Below are positions 1 to 11,130 of a stretch of DNA of 64,000 nucleotides, piece after piece. The translations under genes and the position numbers were made by a program. The stretch covers positions 80,290,416 through 80,354,415 of the forward strand of contig OX352774.1 of NCBI GenBank assembly GCA_947095535.1, written 5' to 3'. The notes below the pieces were generated by a model that had not been told where the DNA came from, did not search any database, and saw only the letters and a program-made list of their open reading frames with translations. Numbering within the stretch: position 1 is the first letter of the stretch; each line of letters opens with the position of its first letter. Origin of the DNA: Poecilobothrus nobilitatus (Eukaryota > Arthropoda > Insecta > Diptera > Dolichopodidae).

Positions 1-863
1 ATAAATGTTACCTTAATGTTGCTGCAATGTTACTTAAATGATTATGTTGTTTGTTGCATAATTAATTTTTGATTTCATGACCTGCAACATTTTTACAACA
101 CTGTAGCAGTGTTTAATTTTTGATTTCACCCTAAGGTACCTGTCATACATTTCCAAAATTTACATAAATAAATCTCGATTCTTAATTAAGTAGAACATCT
201 GAAATTTTGTAAATGTTTATACGGGTATCCTAGAGTTGAAACAGTATAACTCTACTTTATTCTTTCTCATTTTACATAAATTCGAAGGATTTATTTCTTC
301 TTCTGCGTCTTCGAAAAATAATTCCACCGAAGTCATTATAGCTAATTGTTTTTATTTTCTGCCAAAATTACAAGCTCTGTTGTTTTTATTTTATCGAATA
401 AATAGTGCTTTAAAATGGGATGTTAAAAATAAATCACATTAAGACTAGTTAAAAATTAGTTTCTAATTTACCATCAAATAATTAGTTATGCACTTACAGC
501 TTTTATTTTGTCAAAAAATTTTTATCATGCAACATATACCCCAAGATAAAAATATTTTCCGTTTGATGTCTTGTTGTATATTTTAATGATTTTTTTAGAA
601 ATTGGAATTCACCGTAAATTATTCATTTTTATATATGAAAAATATATATAATACATCTTTATACGAGCCATACATTTTTATTGGTATGGAGTAACAGGTT
701 CAAGTAACATTCATACAAAATGCAACAATTATTTTGCATAAGCATAACTTAGTGATATTTAATTTTATCAAAAAAAGTTTAGTTTTATGACTTCTGTAAA
801 CTTTAAAAACTTCTTTTATTTAATAAAACTTTTTGAGGATATAAAAAAAAAATCAGCTGTCTC

Positions 864-977
864 CACCACAGGACCGACCGCCACTACACAAAAAGTACAA
901 TGCCAAAATTTATAGATTTTTTACATAATAATTTATATCAAAGCAAAATAACTTTTAATAATTTAATAACATTTTGT
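864..977 (+). repeat. Dispersed repeat E, copy 1
   Basis: This stretch of about 110 bp matches 57885-57995 in the same orientation. Shared words are CCGACCGC, CATAATAATTTATATCAAAG and CTAATAATTTAATA (TTAATAATTTAATA here). No coding frame or terminal inverted repeat is visible. The second copy lies beside a LINE 3' end and another repeat, which suggests a mobile fragment, but the family is unknown to me. Confidence 0.6.
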
Positions 978-1648
978 TTTATTCAATAAAAATGATTATA
1001 TGCAATGAAATCGTAAAAATATAATATGTACATTCATTCATACATCCATTTATTATTATTATTATTATTGTAATGTAGATACATGATTTTTTTTTCATTC
1101 AAAAAATAATATTAAAAGTAAAAAATAATAAAAACTGTAAACAAATACAAAACAAACATAAGATTAATATTAAATCTGCTAACAAAAATTTTACCGTTTT
1201 AATTTTATGTCATCAACAAATGAATAACATGCATTGGCATAGATATAAGAACATACACATTTATGTATAAAAATTTTTTTTTAGAGGTATAAAAAAATAA
1301 CAAAAACAAATTGTTCATATAAATTCATATGGAGTGTTACGTATGAAATTTGGACTTAGAAAAAAAATTAAATAAAAGTTAAAGTTAGTCGGATCAAAAA
1401 CTGTTCTATAGCAAAGTTGTTCCTCTTTACTTGTGTAACAACTTATTCTTAATAATTTTTCTCACAAATTTTTTCTGTTACGAAATATTCGTAAAAAACT
1501 TAAAAAGTACACTAGTAAACTACCACTTGTGGTTGTCCGATTTGCTCCAAAAGCTTATCAATCCGAGATATTTACGTCAAAGCCTTAAATATGAAATTTC
1601 AAAAAATTTCGATCAGTCGTTTAAGCTGTACACGTGCCCACAGACATA

Positions 1649-1690
1649 CGCACACACGCACCCACACACACACACACACACACACACAGA
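1649..1690 (+). repeat. CA microsatellite
   Basis: A CA/CG dinucleotide run, almost pure (CA)n from about 1660, is followed directly by GACGGACATCATGC. The GACGGAC word recurs in the 8.16 kb, 43.08 kb and 56.77 kb repeats, so the microsatellite may be the expanded part of an old element of that kind. Three overlapping open frames across this run are artefacts of the repeat. Confidence 0.85.
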
Positions 1691-2055
1691 CGGACATCAT
1701 GCTGAAAATTTTTTTACAGCCTTCTCCACACCGGAGTAGTGCATTTTTGGGAAAATCTCGGGTACAAATTTTTAGTATGAAAACAATACCTACCTTATAC
1801 ATTAATGTATGCGGTCGGTAAAAAGTTTAAATAATAATGGATCGAATGCACATAACCGAGCTTGAACCCACATGTTCAAACAAAATCTACACCTAAACTT
1901 ACAGTTTTTGTTTGAAAATGTGCGGTTTGAGTTCAAGATCAGTTTTATGCATTTCACTCAATATCATATATACGAAATTATTGACAATTCACACAGCTTT
2001 GTAATAAAATATCATACTTTCGTCTAATAGGTCTAATTGTCGTCTCTTTCGTCAA

Positions 2056-2855
2056 TTTGATTTTGAATGTATCCGACTGCATTTCTCTTCAGGCCGATTT
2101 GGAGCTTAATGCTAGTAAATGTGAAGTACTATATCAGATCTCTAAGTTTAATTATACCCTAAACGGGACTATACTGCGTAGACCTGACACTGTACGTGAT
2201 TTGGGTGTTGTTCTCGATCAGCAACTTAATTTCAAGGCTCACTATGAGTCCATAATTAATGAGGCTAATTCAGGCTTGGGTTTCATTAAATGCTGGACAG
2301 GTGAGTTTCGGGACGCTCACCTATCGAAACTACGCTATGTGACTTATTTGAGACCGATACTTGAGTACGTATATGTATTTCAGTTGTGATCTCCATATTT
2401 TATCATTGATATTGATAGAATCGAGATTATTTAGAAGCGCTTCTTATGCTTTGCTTTACTTCACTACAATTGGACTGATCCATTTAGATTACACAGTTAT
2501 GTGAGTAGGCCTAATTTGGTAGGGCTTGAAACTCTAGAAATTCGCAGAGTTTTGGCGGACATTGTGTTTATTCATCAGATTCTTTACGGCAAAATGTTTG
2601 TCTTGGGTGTGTCTGAAAAACTAGATTACAGTGTTAACTAGATTACATTATTGTGCCAATAGTGGGCACACTTTGAGGTCTAGTAAGCTGTTCACCATAC
2701 CTTTCCACTCCACTGTTTACGGTATGTTTGAACCCATTTTAAGAATGCTACGTACAGTGAATGTTAACTCTTCTATTTTTGATATTACTGACAGTAAATT
2801 AATATTAAAACGTAAACTTAAGAATTGTTGGATAATACTTATAATTAGATACTAA
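2056..2855 (+). pseudogene. LINE fragment, Jockey-like: end of reverse transcriptase and post-RT region
   Basis: The first open stretch (2057-2389) reads LNASKCEVLY, then VRDLGVVLDQQLNFKAHYES and LRYVTYLRPILEY. These fit the fingers/palm end and thumb of Jockey/CR1/I-group reverse transcriptases, where a KC residue pair and an LGV.LD..L.F..H motif are typical. After a stop the frame continues through 2500-2620 (RLHSYVSRPNLVGLETLEIR) and, in another frame at 2631-2855, through HTLRSSKLFTIPFHSTVYGM, the usual post-RT tail. The catalytic YADD box is not present, so the copy is 5'-truncated, and several stops and a frame change show it is dead. Sequence to about 3080 is probably its 3' UTR. Clade assignment rests on motif memory. 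Confidence 0.75.
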
Positions 2856-3090
2856 TATTAATTTAGTGTGCCTCATTAACTTTAATATGTACATTTTATT
2901 GTACATTTTATTGTACGTTTTGTGATTTTTATTTTTAGTTTTTTGTTTTTTTTTTTTATTTGTTTATTTTTTTCGTTTTTGTTACTAACATCTCAACTAT
3001 TCCCCGTATTTGAAGAATACAGTGTAATGTTGTGTTAGTTTAACTAGATGATTTTTTTACATCTACCTTTGCTTAAGGTTTGTTAAAAAA
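2856..3090 (+). other. Probable 3' untranslated tail of the Jockey-like LINE
   Basis: T-rich sequence follows the LINE tail and includes a short tandem ACATTTTATTGT at 2890-2920. No poly-A terminus or target duplication could be fixed, so the right boundary is a guess. From here to about 4.4 kb I see only AT-rich sequence with homopolymers and a TA run near 3298-3317. Confidence 0.35.
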
Positions 3091-4435
3091 TAATATCTAT
3101 AATAACTGTATATTTCTTGTTTAACTCAAAACTAGTTATTTTTTAGTTTAGTTACTAGTTAATTTTTACTGCAGGTACATATTTGGTTTCCTTATATTTT
3201 CTCTGCACATGCTTTAAAACGGCTTTAAAATTTTTTATGTAAATCAACAAACAATTAATGCTTGCTTGATGCATCTCCACAATAAAAAAAAAGAAAATAT
3301 ATATATATATATATATAAGAGGATTTATATAGATATATGGATATTTTACCAAAATATCGCATACTGATTATATCTAAAATCTTGATTCGATTAGTAGATT
3401 ACCATCTCATTTATGACAAATATAGAAACAATTATTAATTAAGCTAATCCAACGATTCAACTTTTATAGAACTTTGAAATTTCTTAAATTTAATTTTATT
3501 CTTTAATGTCAAAAATTTAATTTTTATTCAAGAAAAGAATTAAAATAACCAATGCGAGTTGAATTATTATCTAGAAGTAAAATAAATGTAGTTATATTAT
3601 TTTACTATCTATCGTCAAAAGAAGAATAATTGTTTAAAAGAACTTTTTACAGTCATAAAATGCTGTTCTGGAGGCAAAATAATACAAGCAGCTTCTTCTG
3701 TTATTTTAAAATCATAAAAAATGATTTTTTATTACTTTTATGAACTTCTAACGTTTAAAAAACTTAATTTTTTTTTATTTTATTTTTTTTTTGTTAATTT
3801 AAGTTTCAAAGAAATTCTTTGTATAAAAAGAATTTAGTGTATAGATATAAATTTTTTAATTCTTAAAAATAGGGTATAGCGTTAATAAATTGCTTTGTAA
3901 TAATTCTAAAATGAACCAATTAACAATAAAAGTTAAATTATTACAGTAGCCATAAATACCATATTATTTTTTTTTTATTTATTATACTACTGCTTTGAAC
4001 TAAGCAGTTAAGAAAAAATTTAAATTAGATATAGTTACAAATCATGAAAGAATAAAAAAAAAAAATAAAAATTTAGAATTAACACTTAAAAGTTCAAATT
4101 GAAACATTGTTCGATTCTATATACTTTTCATTTCTGAGAATGTTTTAAAAACGTGTAAAAATTTGTATTCTCTGACCTATAAGAAAGCATTCTATTAATA
4201 GTTTCCAATTAGCCAAACAATCCTATGATTACTAACAGTGAAATAGGTTTGATGAATGAAAACGTTGAAAAGATCGAACATTGATATTACTGAAACTAAT
4301 AGAAACATTTTATATTGGTGTTGGCAATTTCAATGGTGAATTTAACATCAGCAACCGTATTTCTTAATTTTATTGATCATTAATGGGATCAGATCGTAGG
4401 TCGAAACTCTAGATTGCCAATATATCGTCGCCTCA
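3091..4435. other. AT-rich stretch without recognisable features
   Basis: The stretch holds A and T homopolymers and a (TA)n run at about 3298-3317. Open frames here are short and of low-complexity composition. I found no gene, RNA or element boundary. Confidence 0.6.
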
Positions 4436-5361
4436 GAAAATCATTGTTGTATGTGAAATTTTTTCAATTTTTGTTTTTAACGGTTTTTTTAGGTTTTTTT
4501 TTTGTTCTCTTTCTAATGGTATTGTCCGTTTTTCGCTATCTTTTATCGTTTTAAAGATATCTGGTATGACTTTTGTTTTATGTATCAGTTTCTGATCAAT
4601 ATGAGTATACTTTTTGTTGTATGAGAAAAAATGTTGTTACATACAACAAATTTTCATACAAAAACATGAAAAAAGTGTCAGTAAATTATTGTTGTATGTT
4701 ATCTTTTTTGCAGCACAAAGTGTTTATTTATTTATTTTTTATAATACATTAGTACCACATTTGCATATTTAATATGATTTATTATTGTATGTGTCCAGTT
4801 TCGTATGTATACAATATATTTAAATTATATTTTATAATATTCTAGTAGAAAATCAGACTAGTAAAGAACTGATTACAGAAAATTAGTAAATGTTTTACCT
4901 AACCTATTACAAAAAAGGAAATTTACATTTGCAAAATATTTTTTCGCTCCTAAAAAGGTTTGGATATAACTTTTATTAAAACCGTAAGTTAAATGTGTAC
5001 AATTTGACTGAAACTTTGAATAAGTACGATAAATTTAAAATGACTTACTGTTCAAATTGGAACGAAACTTGCTGTGGTAGGCCGGTCAATGTAATTGCAA
5101 GTGCCTTAATAAAAATTTTAAATAATGTTGTCAAGGATAATCCAGAAATAAGAAAAATAATTCTATGGAGTTACTCCTGCACTAAATAACTAAATCCATA
5201 AAATAAAATAAATTCATTGGAAAAAACAAAAACGAAATTTGCTTTTATGTCTTTTAGGTTTTCTCATTTAATACGACAACATTCCATATACAATTGTTGT
5301 ATGTTATACATAGCCAAACCAAATTTATGCAAATTGTTACATACAACAAATTGTTGTTTGA
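4436..5361. repeat. Cluster of the word TTGTTGTATGT in both orientations
   Basis: The 11-mer TTGTTGTATGT occurs at 4444-4454, 4689-4699 and 5294-5304. Its complement occurs at 4639-4649 and 5339-5349. One-base variants lie at 4614-4624 and about 4782-4792. A longer direct repeat, TTGTTACATACAACAAATT, is present at about 4634 and again at about 5334. The copies sit on both sides of a transposase-like remnant (4959-5240). This resembles the subterminal repeat arrays that bind transposases in many DNA transposons. No clean terminal inverted repeat or target duplication was found, so the element edges are unknown. Confidence 0.5.
4959..5240 (+). pseudogene. Broken DDE-like transposase domain (DUF7869-like)
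   Basis: In one frame the segment reads RKLNVYNLTE, then NWNETCCGRPVNVIASALIK, then IRKIILWSYSC, and after an in-frame stop P-stop-NKINS. Insect proteins with a DUF7869/RNase H-like transposase domain carry the comparable series Y-N-L, W-E-x-x-G-G-R-G-x-N-E-I-A-S, then I-x-L-W-S-D-x-C-x-x-Q-N-K-N. Here the second G of GGRG, the E of NEIAS and the presumed catalytic D (now Y) are lost. The Q of QNKN has become a stop (CAA to TAA). At least two stops break the frame. It is therefore a dead fragment of about 90 codons, much shorter than a full transposase. The match is from memory of the pattern. Confidence 0.55.
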
Positions 5362-5963
5362 GTAAAAACGCTCCTAATTCCGCCAAAGTTTGCGGCATGG
5401 ATTAGCAAAATTTGCACTTGCTTTCTTTATTCCCATAGCAATAGAGATTAAGTTTAAAAAAATTCTATCGTACGGTTTTAGCACTATGCCTCTTTAAAAC
5501 TTCAAAGTTGATTTACCACAAACTATGTTTTGCTACATAGAACAATAATTTTCTATGACGATATTATAAAATTTTGTTATATAACCAAATAATTAAGTCT
5601 AATTGGTTGTACGCCATACAGCTATGGGGTTGTGCGAAATAAACAAATATTCAGACCATTCAAATTTAACAAACACAAATTTTAGGTAACATGGTAGCGT
5701 TCCTTATGGTACTCACGAAATTGGGATTTATATAAGGATCTAGAAATATCTAGTTTAAGAGAAGAAATAAAAAAATATGAGCTAAAACCCGTAAAAAGGA
5801 AATATAAATGTAGATACTTCAAAACTTCTACATTCTTAAAAGAACTAGACACCCACAAACAGCGATAAACGCAGATCATCTTCACGAACGTCTGCAATTT
5901 CAGTATAGATCTATAACACAAAATTAATAGTACTTTCAGACCAGTTTTAATATTTTAAAACAG

Positions 5964-6075
5964 GCCTAGAGTGTTTAATGAGTTAAAACCTGTCCTATGT
6001 GTCCTGTTAAACCTATCCTGTGTGTCCTGTGTCCTGTTAAAATCTGTGTTTAGTGAGTAAACCTGATATAACTGT
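5964..6075 (+). repeat. Imperfect minisatellite rich in CCTGT
   Basis: The words ACCTGTCCTATGTGTCCTGTTAA and ACCTATCCTGTGTGTCCTG follow each other, and GTGTTTAATGAGTTAAAACCTG at the left matches GTGTTTAGTGAGTAAACCTG at the right. This suggests a degraded array with a short inner unit of about 24 bp. No coding potential is seen. Confidence 0.6.
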
Positions 6076-6705
6076 CTTGTATATAGTATCATTCGATGAT
6101 TTTCACCATCGTTACCCAAACAGAAAAAAAAAATTATGGGTTAAGATGATAGGATTAACGTTGACAGATGTCGTGAAGCAAATGTAAGAAAGTTTTTCTG
6201 TACAGGTTCAATTTTTTTGAATATGTACCATATAAAACGGTGATCCCAACTTGACTTTTATGTTATTATTTAAGGGATATCAGTAACACTGCAACTTTTA
6301 GTTGTAGATTTAATGTGCTCACCCTATTAGATCTTACTACATAAGTGTATAAAGATATCAGAACATAAAAATCTCAAAATTCATTAGAAAATCTTTTTCA
6401 ACGAAGAAAAAGATTAAATTTGCCTCGATTATGATATTCGCATAATGATTTTTAAAGGTAAAATCAAAATACACACGTAAAATATTGTGATACAATAAAA
6501 AGAGATTGCATTAAAGTAACTTACAAAATATATGAATGCACATTGATTTACATTTTAAGTAAAAGATTATTTTTGGATCCACCAATCTAATAATAACAAA
6601 ATAATTACGTTAATCTTCTAGAATAGAGTTGGATTTATATTTGGAGTAATCTTTTTAAATATTTTCATATCATCAAATTTGTAGATTAAATTATTATTTT
6701 TTTTT

Positions 6706-6885
6706 AATGCATTTCTCTGCCACATAAATGTGGACAGGTTTTATACAGCCTTTCCTGTTCAGGAGTGGCTGTAATTGTCGTAAGGGGGAATAACTCTTAC
6801 AACGTGTGTGGGATTCGAACCTACACTTCCTCTGTGTTTAAATCGTATTTTATACGCTCTTACCCACTAGGCCACCGAGGCCACC
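6706..6885 (-). mobile_element. tRNA-derived SINE, family 1, copy 1, with perfect target duplication
   Basis: Read on the minus strand it starts GGTGGCCTCGGTGGCCTAGTGG, which contains a pol III A box (TGGCCTAGTGG). About 50 bp later it has the perfect B box GGTTCGAATCC. The body then has an inverted repeat around TCCCC (GTCGTAAG/CTTACGAC type), the segment CAGGAAAGGCTG and a second small palindrome (CCACATTTATGTGG). It ends in ATGCATT and poly A. The insertion is flanked by a perfect 13-bp direct repeat ATTAAATTATTAT at 6685-6697 and 6888-6900. Short length, pol III boxes, A tail and target duplication together define a SINE, and the intact duplication suggests a fairly recent insertion. Confidence 0.92.
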
Positions 6886-6900
6886 AAATTAAATTATTAT

Positions 6901-8321
6901 GTTTTACTGAAGATACGTCGTTTGCAGACAATATAAAAATTAAAGAATCAAGCAGACTTCTTTCTGGAACAATTTCCATTTTCACTTTCTGGAACATTTG
7001 CACATAAAAAGTACAGAAATACAATATTAAAAAAAATAATTAGAAAAGAGCCATCATTATGTTATGAAATGGTGGATCCATTTAAGAAAAAAGCTAGAAA
7101 GTCATTTATTTCTAAAGTTTCAATATTTATGTTGAAATCCATATTTGCGTTAGTTTAAAATTTTCTTCAATATTTTTTAATTGTAAAGATGTTTTCTCTA
7201 TAACATTGGCTACTGTGAATTTGTCCTTTATAAAACGAAGCTAATCATCAATAAGCTGGTTAAAGCAGTGACTATAAAGCGAGTCCGTTATGATTAATTC
7301 GAATAATTTGAAATTTCGCTTTTGGTAATTTTTTGATGACAGCTTGCTAAGATTTCCAGAATTCCATTTGAGCCTGGAAAGAGGTTTATACCAAGCAATA
7401 AGAAATTACGTTTGAATCATAACTTGATATATCAATAAAAATAATATTGATTCTGCGTCAGATTCTAAATTAATAAATATCTAGGTACATACATATCTAT
7501 ATAAATATTATACATACATATATCGATTTATTCAAAAGAATACTATTTATACCGCTAACAATTTAAAGATATATTTTTATTACGGAATGTAATAAATTTC
7601 AATATTGTCTAAAAGATATGAAATTGTTTTTGTATTTTTAAGGCGTTTTATCAATCGAATCTTAAGAATAAATTGACGGCAAATTTTTATTCTATAAAAC
7701 AAAATTATAAAATATCAAAGAAAAAAAAGCCGTTGATTATTACAATAATTCATTTTAAAAGAAGTGTGCGCCTTAATTTGTCGCTTTTAACTTTTGAGTG
7801 TGGTTTTTGTTTAATAACTGAACCTGAACTGAAAATTCGTTAATGATTTTAATTAAAAAACATGGCAGAATGCAAACTAACGGTTTTTAAAAGCGCACAT
7901 TTCCAGAATATAATACAAAATGTTTAGAATTGTGACTCTGCACCAATATTTGAAAATTTCATATTATATGAAAAACGTAAAAATATGACTTTCTTGCGGG
8001 TGCTTAAAATTAGCAAATTATAAATTTTTGTGCCTTAATAGCTCTTAAATAAAGGGTGGTTCAACCAAATTTTCTAAGCAAACTTAGGGTTACATGAAAG
8101 AGTTGTTCTACAACATTATTTTTTGTAGCATTATTTTTTTACGGTGTAGAAGTTTAGTAAACAGACGGACGAACGGACGGACGCAAAACCGCACAGACAG
8201 AATGAAACTAATAGGCACATTTTTTCAAATTTTTCTTGGAAATGTGCTAAAAATAACGCAAATTATTATTTTATTATTAATATGTTATTAATTAAAAAAA
8301 AATATTTAATCAATGAATTAT
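6901..8321. other. AT-rich stretch, no gene; GACGGAC word near 8162
   Basis: No supported gene. At about 8162-8182 there is GACGGACGAACGGACGGACG, resembling the module in the repeats at 43.08 and 56.77 kb, but the rest of those repeats is not recognisable here. An 11-bp inverted pair TGGATCCACCA (6576) and TGGTGGATCCA (about 7069) brackets the SINE and may be chance. Confidence 0.45.
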
Positions 8322-8385
8322 CCAAGCATTGTGATTATGCATACTAACAGTAAATGTAATATTACTGTTAGTATGCATTGCTTGG
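8322..8385. repeat. Strong stem-loop, 17-bp perfect stem
   Basis: ATGCATACTAACAGTAA (8337-8353) and its exact reverse complement TTACTGTTAGTATGCAT (8362-8378) flank an 8-base loop. An outer pair CCAAGCA (8322-8328) and TGCTTGG (8379-8385) extends the stem across a bulge on the left side. It could be the centre of a decayed palindromic element or a structured RNA. The 8-base asymmetric bulge argues against an ordinary microRNA precursor. Confidence 0.85.
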
Positions 8386-8875
8386 TAAATGCTGTTATTC
8401 TGATATTAAATTTTAATTACAAATTACAACAAAAAACCGAAAATGCTAAAAAGTTCTTTTTTATTCTTTTAAGAACTCCATTTATTTGTTTTCATTGGAA
8501 TTTTTACTGTTATTAAGTTTAAAAAAAACTCAAATTGTTTACGCTATTTAACCTAAAGCATTAAATCGTTGACATAAGTTTGTGGAAAAAAAAAAATGAA
8601 TCGAGTGATATGTCACTTTAATATAATTTCATTTTTATTTAAATGTTATAGGCAATAATAAAACTGTTGCATTTTATACAAAGTACAAATAAATTAAATG
8701 AAATCACGTTTCGCTTTTATCGCTTTTAAAAGTGTATTAGATATGAATTTTTATTTTTTCTTTAAACCTATTTTTTAATATTTAATCAATTAAATTTATG
8801 AAGCTTGGTAAACTAAAATGAACATAAAATGTGGCATTGAAGATTGCATTCAGAGTTTTATAATTGATCCGTACG

Positions 8876-9290
8876 CGGTTGTCAAGATGGCATAATACAA
8901 CATTCGGAAATTAATTTGTCATGTGCACTTCGCGTTAATGGAACCCTTTAATCCTTTAAAATACCAGCATGTGTTACCAAAAGTTTCTAATATATATGTG
9001 TAAGATTTAACGAAATTTAAGAATAACATTAAATATTTGTTGAAAAATTTTCTCATTCATCCTCCATAATCCCAATTATCCCCAAACACAAATTTCAGAA
9101 TATCGTTCCCACATCTAAATGATCTAAACGGAACTGTACATTAATTAGGGCCTATAGTCTATAGTAAACTTTGGTTTTAAAGGAGTTGGTATTGGTTTAT
9201 TAAGTAGAACACTATTCAGAGGAACCTGAATAGCGACTTTATTTATTGTGACTTTCGATATTTTCTACCGTTCCTTGTAAAAAAAACCCA
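8876..9290 (+). mobile_element. LINE family B 3' end, copy A
   Basis: Collinear with 38390-38765 and 57415-57800. Landmarks are AAGATGGC then CATTCGGAAATTAATTTGTC, then TGGAACC, the CATCCTCCATAATCC stretch, CTTTGGTTTTAAAGG and a terminal TTCCTTGTAAAAAAAA. The other copies end at the equivalent CCCTCGTAAAAAA, so the shared end marks the true 3' terminus with a short A tail. Frames are badly broken; this is the post-RT tail and 3' UTR of a 5'-truncated non-LTR retrotransposon. Confidence 0.8.
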
Positions 9291-9660
9291 ACTTTATTAA
9301 GTGCTCTACTGATTTTCATGAGAGTGATATTGAAATACCTTGTGATGTTCATATCTTGTGTTGCTTCGTTAGCTAAATATTACTTCAAATGATACTCGAA
9401 CAAATTTTTAGAATTAAGCCTAACTTAATTATAATGTTTTATACAATATTTTAAAATTTGTTCCAACAAAGCATCCTTTTGTTTTTAGTAGATGATAACT
9501 TTAGTAGACTTGATCATACATTATAACATTAAATATAACTATATTTTGATATTTAAAGACAATATGGAACTAAAAATTACTAACTTCTTGAAATATTATT
9601 AAGTAAAAAGGCTACCATTACAAATATAATCAAAGAAAACAACGTCAACATTTATTATGG

Positions 9661-9827
9661 GTTTCGGTGACTGAATTGTTAAGTACAAAACTGATTATCG
9701 CACGATGAGTCGGTTCAAATCGTACAAGTCACCAGTATTCTAGATAACTTCTCGTATGTTTGAAAGTGCACAAGTCTACAAACTTTAGAAATTTCTATTG
9801 TATTATGTACTTTAGCCTTCATAAAAA
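9661..9827 (+). mobile_element. tRNA-derived SINE-like repeat, family 2, copy 1
   Basis: The head resembles a tRNA. GGTGACT (9666-9672) can pair with AGTCACC (9727-9733) as an acceptor-like stem, and GGTTCAAATCG sits in the B-box position. It is followed by a unique tail (CTAGATAACTTCTCGTATGTTTGAA and on to TTTAGCCTTCAT) that is repeated at 10967-11130. The second copy shows the whole tRNA-like head plus tail is a mobile unit rather than a working tRNA gene. Confidence 0.7.
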
Positions 9828-10966
9828 ACGGAAACATTTAGCAGAATGCAATTAATGACATTTTTTTTTGTAATAAAAAATTGTTAGAAAAAAAAATATT
9901 GCGTAAATCCAATCTGTGAAATGTCACAAATTCTGTTATTCGTGACATTTTAAAACATATTTTAATATACATTTTTTTTGTCTCTACTCTAATTTACTGT
10001 TTTTTATGTGATCAATTAAGTTTTATTGTAAAGGTAGTTACAAAAAAAACAACTTAACAGAATTATGAGTCATAGAATCCAAATACAGTTAACATAAAAC
10101 AGAAAAAAAGACAATATTATTTTTCATCACGATTGCTTGTCTTTTAAAACAACATTGTTGCTCAACAACAACAACAACAACTAAAATTGGGTAAATAGAA
10201 TAAATAAATCTGATCCAGAATTTTCTTTTGTTAAAGGAAAAAAAATAATCAATAATAAATCTAAAACAATGAAATATGAAAAGAATTTGAAAACTTTTGC
10301 TTTTTATAAAGAAAAAACTTAATGGGGTTGAAAAAAACCATATTTTATCGAAAATCTTGTTACAATAAATTGTGCAATTCGTTTTTAATTTTTAAAACAT
10401 ACATATTTTATCTTAAATCAGAATGTCCCTTTATCATTCCTATATTGTTTAAAATCTAAATAAACCGATTATCAGCTGTTATTAATTTTATCAGTTATCC
10501 TGAAATAGGATTTGATCAGAATTAATTAAAATATAAATTTAAAAACACGAACTTTTTTCATTTCATTAAAAGGAAAACCATTACTGCCAGAATTAAATTT
10601 TTAAATAATTCATAGATCAAGTACAATAGATCAAACTATTCTTCAGTTTTCAGCCAAAAGTATCTATCAATTTTTGAATGTTAAACAGTAAGTAAAAGCA
10701 CAAACATTACAACAGATTACATGTTGTTGAAATGTGAAAATAAGATGAACGTATATAAGGTCACTAGATAAGATATATTTCCCTGTCACAAAAAAGCTGC
10801 AGAAGAACAACCTCCTCCTAATACAACCACGTAATAAAATCCCACCTTGATAACTCTACTGTAAACGAAAGGTTTTAATTTATATAAATAATATTGAGAA
10901 AAGTTTAAACTTATTTGAAAATATAAGAGGAATACACATATCAACACTGCTAGTGAAAAGTAAAGT
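9828..10966. other. AT-rich spacer between two SINE family 2 copies
   Basis: Contains (CAA)n-like AACAACAACAAC at about 10166-10182 and A/T runs. I see no gene or element boundary. Confidence 0.5.
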
Positions 10967-11130
10967 ATAGTCGGTAAGTACAAAGCTTCTTAAAAGAGAG
11001 AGAATCAGTTTAAATCCCGAACAAGCCGCAGGTTTTCTAGATGACTTCTTTTAAGTTTGAATGTAAACAAATCTAGAACAGACTTTGTAGTGTAAAATAA
11101 TAAAAAATGAATTAGCAAAGTCTTCATGCA
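10967..11130 (+). mobile_element. tRNA-derived SINE-like repeat, family 2, copy 2
   Basis: Aligns with 9661-9827 along its length: AGTTTAAATCCCGAACAAGCC in the B-box region, then TTTTCTAGATGACTTCTT, TTTGAATGTAAACAAATCTAG and AGTCTTCATGCA. It is more diverged in the A-box region. Same orientation as copy 1 and about 1.3 kb away. No target duplication was recognised. Confidence 0.65.

Noticed and set aside
1431..1821. Three overlapping open frames across the CA repeat on both strands
   Set aside because: They exist because the (CA)n run lacks stops in several frames; the His/Thr and Val/Cys runs are translation of the microsatellite.
4436..5361. CRISPR-like array from repeated TTGTTGTATGT words
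   Set aside because: Repeats are 11 bp, irregularly spaced and in both orientations; the genome is eukaryotic.
6576..7079. TGGATCCACCA / TGGTGGATCCA as terminal inverted repeats of a 0.5-kb element
   Set aside because: Only 11 bp, built around a BamHI-type palindrome, with no target duplication; a SINE inside has its own perfect duplication.
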